NCBI RefSeq assembly: GCF_016862215.1
Contig: NZ_BOMN01000040.1
Location: 1 to 64,000, forward strand
From: Winogradskya humida
GTDB taxonomy: Bacteria; Actinomycetota; Actinomycetes; Mycobacteriales; Micromonosporaceae
Length of the DNA: 64,000 nt
Reading direction: 5' to 3'
Shown here: positions 59,117 to 64,000 of the stretch, piece after piece
Layout: the number at the start of each line of letters is the position of its first letter
Numbering within the stretch: the first letter of the stretch is position 1
The notes under the pieces: model-generated
What the model was told of the DNA's origin: nothing
Seen by the model: the letters and a program-made list of their open reading frames with translations, nothing else
Databases searched by the model: none
Made by a program: the position numbers and the translations under genes

Positions 59117-60016
59117 ATGGATCTGGTGACCGACGTCCTCGAGGTGTCCGGGGTCAGCAGCACCGTCGGCGCCCGGATCGAGGCCGGCACCGGCTGGAGC
59201 CTTGCCCTCGACGACTACCCCGGGGCGGCACTGCACGCGGTCACCGGCGGCAGCGCGTGGCTGTCCCTGCCCGGCCGCGACCCGATCGAACTGGTCACCG
59301 GCGACATCGCGCTGATCCCGACCGTCGTCCCCCACCGGCTGAGCGACGCGCCCGGCCCCACGGCAACACCGTGCACGCAGCTGCCGGCGAGCGGCGTGAT
59401 CCAGGTGGGCGAACCGCCCGTACGCACTCGCATCGTCACCGTTCACTACGACTGCGATCACGAAGCCCGTACCCAGATCCTCGGCACCCTGCCCGACTTC
59501 CTGCACATGACCGCCGGTTCAGGAACGCCCGGTCTCGACGACACCGTACGCATGATCGGCCGCGAGCTCACCCACCCCCAATTCGCCACAACAGCCCTGC
59601 TCAACAGCCTCGTCGACGTGATGTTGATCCAACTCCTCCGAGCCTGGATCCCCACCCGCCCACCCGAGCTCCGCGGCACCTGGCTGGGCGCCTTCGAGGA
59701 CCCGATCGTCCACCAGGCCCTTGAACACCTCCACGCGGACCCGGCCAGACCCTGGACAACCGCAGCCCTGGCCGACGCCATCGCAGTGTCCCGGGCAACC
59801 CTGTCCCGCCGCTTCCCAGCCGCCATGGGCCAGAGCCCCGGCGCCTACCTGACCCAATGGCGCATGGACCTGGCCGCCAACCGCCTCCGCAAAACCCACG
59901 ACTCCATCGAAACAATCGCCGCAGCCGTCGGCTACGGCTCAGCACCCGCCTTCGTCCGAGCATTCGCCCGATCGCGGGGCAAGTCGCCCGCCCGCTACCG
60001 CCTCACCCGCGGCTGA
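59117..60016 (+). CDS. AraC-family transcriptional regulator, cupin_6 type
   Basis: A 299-residue regulator. The N-terminal cupin-like domain (about residues 1-180) has GWSLALDDYPGAALHAVTGG and LVTGDIALIPTVVPHRL. The C-terminal AraC domain (about 200-299) has two helix-turn-helix motifs: TAALADAIAVSRATLSRRF and ETIAAAVGYGSAPAFVRAFA. It probably controls the divergent oxidoreductase gene in answer to a small molecule. Confidence 0.92.
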   Translation: MDLVTDVLEVSGVSSTVGARIEAGTGWSLALDDYPGAALHAVTGGSAWLSLPGRDPIELVTGDIALIPTVVPHRLSDAPGPTATPCTQLPASGVIQVGEPPVRTRIVTVHYDCDHEARTQILGTLPDFLHMTAGSGTPGLDDTVRMIGRELTHPQFATTALLNSLVDVMLIQLLRAWIPTRPPELRGTWLGAFEDPIVHQALEHLHADPARPWTTAALADAIAVSRATLSRRFPAAMGQSPGAYLTQWRMDLAANRLRKTHDSIETIAAAVGYGSAPAFVRAFARSRGKSPARYRLTRG

Positions 60017-60021
60017 CCAGC

Positions 60022-60813
60022 TCAGAGGCCGGCTTTGTTGACTCCATAGACCGCCTGCGAATGCGTGTAGCCGTCCCCGGCGTCGGACTCCAACTGCTGA
60101 ATCAGCCCCTTGCGGGAGAACGATGTGAATTCGAGGTAGCTCTTGGCCGACTTGGCGGCCTGCTCATTGAAGTTGATGTGCAGGGAATCCACGGCGTAGG
60201 TCGCTGCCTTCCGCGAGTAGCCGTCACCAGCATCCGAGGACAGCTGCTGGATCAGCCCCGTGCGGGAGAAGGCGGTGAATTCGAGGTAGCTCTTGGCCGC
60301 CCGCACCGCATTCTGCTGCTCAGCGGACAGCGGTTTGGAGGTCGGAGCCTTGGTCGTGGGCTTGACGGCCGGGGGTGCGGCCTTGGTGGTGGGCGTGATG
60401 GTCGGGGGCGTCGTAGTCGGTTTCACGATGGGCGCTGCTGTCGGCTGGGTGGTGGCTTCGACGACTGGCTGGATGCTCGGATCGGTGGTCGCGATCGTCG
60501 CTACGGGACTGGTGGCCGCGGCGTTCACGATGGTCTCGGCGGTGGAACCCAGCGCCGCGATCACGATGACGTTGACGATGAGGGCCACGACGCCGAGCGC
60601 GAGGCCGATGGCGGACCTGGCCTTGCTCACGACTTTGGTCAGGGCGATGGCGCTGACGACGATGGCGGCCAAGCCGAGGAGCATGCCGAGAACCGGGACC
60701 CAGGAGAGCACGAGCGCGGCGACACCGATGCTGAGCGCCCAGAGCGACAGGGCGCTTTTGACCGGCTGTTGGGCGAAAGGCGGGACCGGGGCGTAGGACG
60801 GCGGCAGGGACAT
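60022..60813 (-). CDS. Membrane protein with two Ltp-type domains
   Basis: A 263-residue protein with two N-terminal hydrophobic segments similar to DUF4190 (about residues 22-52 and 65-88), an Ala/Thr/Pro linker with KPTT and APPA repeats (about 110-165), then two similar C-terminal domains of about 45 residues: AAKSYLEFTAFSRTGLIQQL and SAKSYLEFTSFSRKGLIQQL, each followed by SDAGDGY. These match the Ltp-family host-surface lipoprotein domain, named from a phage superinfection-exclusion protein. It lacks a lipobox and probably faces outward from the membrane. Confidence 0.8.
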   Translation of the reverse strand: MSLPPSYAPVPPFAQQPVKSALSLWALSIGVAALVLSWVPVLGMLLGLAAIVVSAIALTKVVSKARSAIGLALGVVALIVNVIVIAALGSTAETIVNAAATSPVATIATTDPSIQPVVEATTQPTAAPIVKPTTTPPTITPTTKAAPPAVKPTTKAPTSKPLSAEQQNAVRAAKSYLEFTAFSRTGLIQQLSSDAGDGYSRKAATYAVDSLHINFNEQAAKSAKSYLEFTSFSRKGLIQQLESDAGDGYTHSQAVYGVNKAGL

Positions 60814-60936
60814 GGCAGGCGTGACCTCCTCGACGCGAAGAGGCTCGACTGCCTCCCGCTACCGATCTCTGGCGGACAGGATCGGCGTTTTCATCGGTCG
60901 GAGCGGTCGTCATCTGAGCCGCGGGATGGCCGTCTT

Positions 60937-62028
60937 TCAGATTCGGGCGCTGCTCACTTCCTCGCCGAGTAATAGCGCGCCCACTGTCTCGGTGACCTCG
61001 GGCGACACCATGGCGTGCTGGGTGGCGACGTGGATGTCGCGGAAGTGGCGTTGCAGGGGGCTGGCGGCGTAGACGGCGTCGCCGCCGGCGGCGTTGTAGA
61101 CCAGGTCGACTGCTTGGGCGGCGTTGGTGGTGGCGGTGGTGATAGCTAGGCGGAGGAGGGCTCGGCTGGCTGTGTCCGGGCCGGCTGCCGCGACGGCTTC
61201 CGATAGGTACGCGAACCCAGCGCCATGTAACGCCATAGCGTGCGCGACGGCCGTCTGTGCGGTGGGCCGGGAGGCGAGAGGCTTCCCGGTGAGCGGGTTG
61301 ATTTTGGACTTCGCCAGTTCGGTGAAGTCCTCGATCGCCGCGCGGGCGATGCCGAGGGATACCGCGCCGATTCCCAGCGCGAGCAGCGACAGGGCGGGGA
61401 AGGCGTACAGGGCGCCTGATTGGGTCGGGGGTTCGGCGAGGGAGAAGGTGCGGTCATCGGGAACGAACACGTCGTCGGCTGCGAAGTCGTTGCTGCCGGT
61501 GCCGCGCAGGCCGGAGACGTGCCAGGTGTCGTGGAAGGTGAGGGACGATGGTTCCATGATGAACAGGCGCGGGCCTGCCGGGGTGAGCGCACCGCCGACC
61601 AGCCAGGTTGCGTGGCGGCTGGCGCTGGCGAAGGCCCAGCGGCCGGTGACCCGGTGGCCGCCTTCGACGGGGGTGGCGCGGCCGGTCGGGGCGGCGACTC
61701 CGGCGATCAGGAAGCGCGGATCATCCAGCATGGACCGGGCGGTCGCCGGCGGGAGGTGGCCGAGCGCCATTCCGGTGGCGGCGGCGATCATCGCGGTCCA
61801 GCCGGTGGAACCGTCAGCGCGGCCCAGCTCCTCGAAGATGCGGATCAGGATGACCGGGTCCGCCTCGAGGCCGCCGCAGTCCGCCGGGGCGGCCAGCCGG
61901 AAGACGCGCAGGGCCGCGAGCTGGTCGATGAGCGATGCCGGGATCTCGCGGTCCTGCTCGATCTGCGGCGCGAGTTTCCGGATCGTCGGCGCGAGCGTCC
62001 GGAGATCGTCAAGAAGTGACAGCGGCAT
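60937..62028 (-). CDS. Acyl-CoA dehydrogenase-fold flavin monooxygenase-like
   Basis: A 363-residue protein of the acyl-CoA dehydrogenase superfamily, closest by eye to the flavin-dependent hydroxylases and desulfurisation-type (DszC-like) members: RVFRLAAPADCGGLEADP, GSTGWTAMIAAATGMALGHL, VSGLRGTGSNDFAADDVFVP and a C-terminal AGGDAVYAASPLQRHFRDIH. It probably needs reduced FMN from a partner reductase; the flavin-reductase-like gene at 14.5 kb could be one but there is no direct link. The substrate is not known. It lies 42 bp downstream of lipB. Confidence 0.8.
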   Translation of the reverse strand: MPLSLLDDLRTLAPTIRKLAPQIEQDREIPASLIDQLAALRVFRLAAPADCGGLEADPVILIRIFEELGRADGSTGWTAMIAAATGMALGHLPPATARSMLDDPRFLIAGVAAPTGRATPVEGGHRVTGRWAFASASRHATWLVGGALTPAGPRLFIMEPSSLTFHDTWHVSGLRGTGSNDFAADDVFVPDDRTFSLAEPPTQSGALYAFPALSLLALGIGAVSLGIARAAIEDFTELAKSKINPLTGKPLASRPTAQTAVAHAMALHGAGFAYLSEAVAAAGPDTASRALLRLAITTATTNAAQAVDLVYNAAGGDAVYAASPLQRHFRDIHVATQHAMVSPEVTETVGALLLGEEVSSARI

Positions 62029-62070
62029 AACGCTGAGTATTGCGGATGACTGACCGGTGGGGGTCGAGCA

Positions 62071-62718
62071 TCATGAACCCAATCGGGCGGAAACCCCCAG
62101 GCGGAGGGCGACAGCGTCGAGGATCTCGGCGTCGGGCGGGAGCGGAATGCCCTGCTGGGCCGAGAGCTGCCGTAGCGAGGTCATAGCGACATCGTCGAGG
62201 CTGCAGGCCACGAAAGTGTCGAAAACCGACAGGTCCGGGTCGATGTTGAGGGCGAACCCGTGGCTGGTCACGCCGCCGCGGATGCGCATGCCGATCGAGA
62301 CGAGCTTGCGGCCGTCCGGCGTCCACACGCCGACCAGGCTGGGTGATCCCTTCGGCGTGTCGCGGCGTACCGCTGGGAAACCAAGATCGGCGAGTGCGGC
62401 GATCAGGCCGTTCTCCAGCCACCGGACGATGTCACCAGGGCCCCGTTTGTGCAGGTCAAGAACCAGATATCCGATCAGCTGCCCGGGGCCGTGGTAGGTC
62501 GCGTGGCCGCCGCGGTCAGCCTGCACGGCCGGGATGTCCGACAACGATCCGGGCAGGTCGGCGACGGGCGTGGTGTGACCGTACGTGATGACGGGGGGAT
62601 GGCTGAGCAGGAAGAGGCGATCGGGCGCGGTGCCAGCCTGCCGCTCCGCGACCCAGCCGGCCATGCTGCGCATGGCATCGTCGTACGGCACTTCCCCGAG
62701 GTCGACGCGTTGCATCAC
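62071..62718 (-). CDS. lipB: Lipoyl(octanoyl) transferase
   Basis: A 215-residue enzyme that transfers octanoate from acyl carrier protein to lipoate-dependent enzymes. RGGHATYHGPGQLIGYLVLDL is the LipB signature (about residues 69-89, given here as RGGHATYHGPG and LIGYLVLDL), followed by KLVSIGMRIRGGVTSHGFALN with the catalytic Lys, and the active-site Cys in VACSLDDVAMTS. GTG 62718 overlaps the sigma-factor stop (GTGA), an unusual coupling. No lipA gene is adjacent. Confidence 0.9.
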   Translation of the reverse strand: MMQRVDLGEVPYDDAMRSMAGWVAERQAGTAPDRLFLLSHPPVITYGHTTPVADLPGSLSDIPAVQADRGGHATYHGPGQLIGYLVLDLHKRGPGDIVRWLENGLIAALADLGFPAVRRDTPKGSPSLVGVWTPDGRKLVSIGMRIRGGVTSHGFALNIDPDLSVFDTFVACSLDDVAMTSLRQLSAQQGIPLPPDAEILDAVALRLGVSARLGS

Positions 62719-63905
62719 CCCAGTCTGCTCCGCCTCAGCAGGTAAGCGTGCTCAGCCTCGTTCCCCGTGGCCGCCGCTGCCCGTTCGAACTCGGAGGTCG
62801 CCTCCTGCTTGCGGCTGAGTGCGGATAGCAGCTCGGCGCGCACCGTGTGGAACACGTAGTAGCCGTCGAGCGGCAGGCTGTCGACGATCTCCAGTGCGGG
62901 GGCGGGACCGTGTACCTCCGCCAGTGCGACCGCTCGGTTCAAGGCGACCACCGCCGTCGGCGTCAGGGCCATGAGCTGGTCATACAGCGTCAGGATCGCG
63001 GCCCAGTCGGTGGCCGGGGCGGTCGGCGCGATGCTGTGGACCGCATTGACAGCCGCCTGGATCTGGTACGCGCCGGGCCGCGAAAGTTGCACGCAGGTGC
63101 GCACAATCGCCTGACCCTCCTCGAGAAGCGCTCTGTCCCACATGGACCGATTCTGGTCACCGAGCCGGATCAGCGCACCATCCACTGTGGTTCGCGCGGG
63201 CCGGCGAGCGGCGATCAGCAGCATCAGCGCGAGCAGTCCCTGCGCCTCCGGTTCGGCGGGCATCAGGCCGACGAGCATCCTGGCGAGCCTGATGGCTTCC
63301 GTGCACAGATCGTCACGGGTCAGGGCCGGGCCGCTGCTGACGGCGTACCCCTCATTGAAGATCAGGTAGAGGACGGCCAGGACCGGTTGCAGCCGTTGCG
63401 TCAGCTCGTCGTCGCCGGGTACGCGATAGGGGATGCCCGCGTCCCGGATCTTCGCCTTCGCCCGGACGATCCGCTGGGCCATCGTCGGTTCCGGCACCAG
63501 GAAGGCGGCTGCGATCGCCGGGGTGCTCAGCCCGCCGAGCAGCCGCAGGGTGAGCGCGACCCGCGCCTCCTGCCGCAGCGCCGGATGGCAGCACGTGAAG
63601 ATCAGTCGCAGCAGGTCCTCGTGGTCGCTCGGGGGCTCGTCACCACGTATCCGCACGGCCTCCGCCTCCTTCTCGCCACGCACGGCTTCGCGCCGGAGGC
63701 GGTCGACTGCCCGGTTCCGTGCGGTGGTGATGATCCAGCCGGCCGGGCTCGGTGGCAGTCCGTCCTGCGGCCAGCGCTCGGCTGCCACGGTGAACGCGTC
63801 CTGCACCGCCTCCTCGGCGAGGTCGAGGTCGCCGAGGTAGCGGGTCAGGACGGCCACCGCGCGGCCGTACTCCGCGCGATGGACGTCGCCGATGGGGTCG
63901 GTCAC
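62715..63905 (-). CDS. ECF42-type RNA polymerase sigma factor
   Basis: A 396-residue sigma-70 family protein with the long C-terminal extension of the ECF42 group. Region 2 reads YLGDLDLAEEAVQDAFTVAAERWP, the ARNRAVDRLRREA block follows, then region 4 (LRLLGGLSTPAIAAAFLVPEP) and a tetratricopeptide-like extension (about residues 215-396). ECF42 factors lack anti-sigma partners and are encoded with a YCII/DGPF protein, present here upstream. GTG 63905 overlaps the stop of that gene and starts VTDPIGDVHRAEYG. It may respond to stress or control its own neighbours. Confidence 0.93.
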   Translation of the reverse strand: MTDPIGDVHRAEYGRAVAVLTRYLGDLDLAEEAVQDAFTVAAERWPQDGLPPSPAGWIITTARNRAVDRLRREAVRGEKEAEAVRIRGDEPPSDHEDLLRLIFTCCHPALRQEARVALTLRLLGGLSTPAIAAAFLVPEPTMAQRIVRAKAKIRDAGIPYRVPGDDELTQRLQPVLAVLYLIFNEGYAVSSGPALTRDDLCTEAIRLARMLVGLMPAEPEAQGLLALMLLIAARRPARTTVDGALIRLGDQNRSMWDRALLEEGQAIVRTCVQLSRPGAYQIQAAVNAVHSIAPTAPATDWAAILTLYDQLMALTPTAVVALNRAVALAEVHGPAPALEIVDSLPLDGYYVFHTVRAELLSALSRKQEATSEFERAAAATGNEAEHAYLLRRSRLG

Positions 63906-64000
63906 TGCTGGAAGGGCCGGACTTCGATCGGGAGCGTGGTCACCGCGGCCATCCGCTCGCCCCACTTCAGCGCGGCGTCCAGGTCGGGTGCCTGGATCAC
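63902..64000 (-). CDS. YCII/DGPF domain protein (3' end)
   Basis: Only the last 32 codons lie in the window: VIQAPDLDAALKWGERM, then TTLPIEVRPFQQ and stop. The pattern is that of YCII-related/DGPF proteins that accompany ECF42 sigma factors. The stop overlaps the sigma-factor GTG by 4 nt. The rest, including the DGPF motif, is beyond the window edge. Confidence 0.75.
   Translation of the reverse strand: MIQAPDLDAALKWGERMAAVTTLPIEVRPFQQ

Overview
The window reads as an ordinary stretch of a high-GC actinobacterial chromosome. GTG and TTG starts, 4-nt start/stop overlaps, leaderless promoters, two LCP-family proteins, a type VII secretion EccB, an ECF42-type sigma factor and many secreted enzymes with ricin-type lectin repeats point to a filamentous soil actinomycete, most likely Micromonosporaceae (Actinoplanes or a close relative). 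That placement is an inference from gene content and style. I see no insertion sequence, prophage, CRISPR array or rRNA operon. The only RNA gene found is a tRNA-Ser(UGA).

Layout. 0.1-8.6 kb: pheA, a lipoprotein, ACT, PAS and NERD-like proteins, an arginine deiminase with a possible ARG-box upstream, a DUF5926 protein, an orphan GAF histidine kinase, and a coupled rhodanese/glycerophosphodiesterase pair. 8.6-12.4 kb: two LCP cell-wall ligases and a UDP-glucuronate decarboxylase-like enzyme. 12.4-21.6 kb: two acetate/solute symporters, each with its own small membrane partner; between them lie a flavin-reductase-like protein, an auxiliary tryptophanyl-tRNA synthetase behind a complete transcription attenuator, an ABC exporter and a secreted barwin-fold protein. 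21.7-28 kb: an OmpR-type two-component system with a DUF4173 membrane protein, a LytTR/LytS-type system, and between them three perfect DnaA boxes. 28-35.5 kb: envelope polysaccharide genes, a DNA glycosylase, an arylsulfotransferase-like protein and a 5'-truncated HEAT-repeat gene.

35.5-41 kb is more accessory: a SanA/YdcF protein, a VapBC45-like toxin-antitoxin pair, SoxR divergent from a split transketolase, and a thiolase. 41-46.4 kb carries a PH-domain protein, rhomboid protease, cyclophilin, a Lys/Ala-rich protein, a lone EccB and CorA. The PH/rhomboid/cyclophilin block is usually origin-proximal in actinobacteria. 46.8-52 kb holds an aminotransferase, a NUDIX protein and an overlapping three-gene operon: nucleotidyltransferase, sn-glycerol-1-phosphate dehydrogenase and CDP-alcohol phosphatidyltransferase. 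An SDR with a near-consensus leaderless promoter and tRNA-Ser follow. 52-57 kb is a secreted degradation locus: a DUF1996 protein divergent from a translationally coupled GH30/GH18 pair that looks aimed at fungal cell walls. 57-64 kb has two quinone-oxidoreductase-like enzymes, an AraC regulator, an Ltp-domain membrane protein, a flavin-dependent acyl-CoA-dehydrogenase-fold enzyme, lipB, and an ECF42 sigma factor coupled to a YCII protein cut by the window end.

The strongest points for a second look are the trpS attenuator (all four strands and the leader peptide can be read), the DnaA-box cluster, the glycerol-1-phosphate operon, and the SoxR-split transketolase arrangement.
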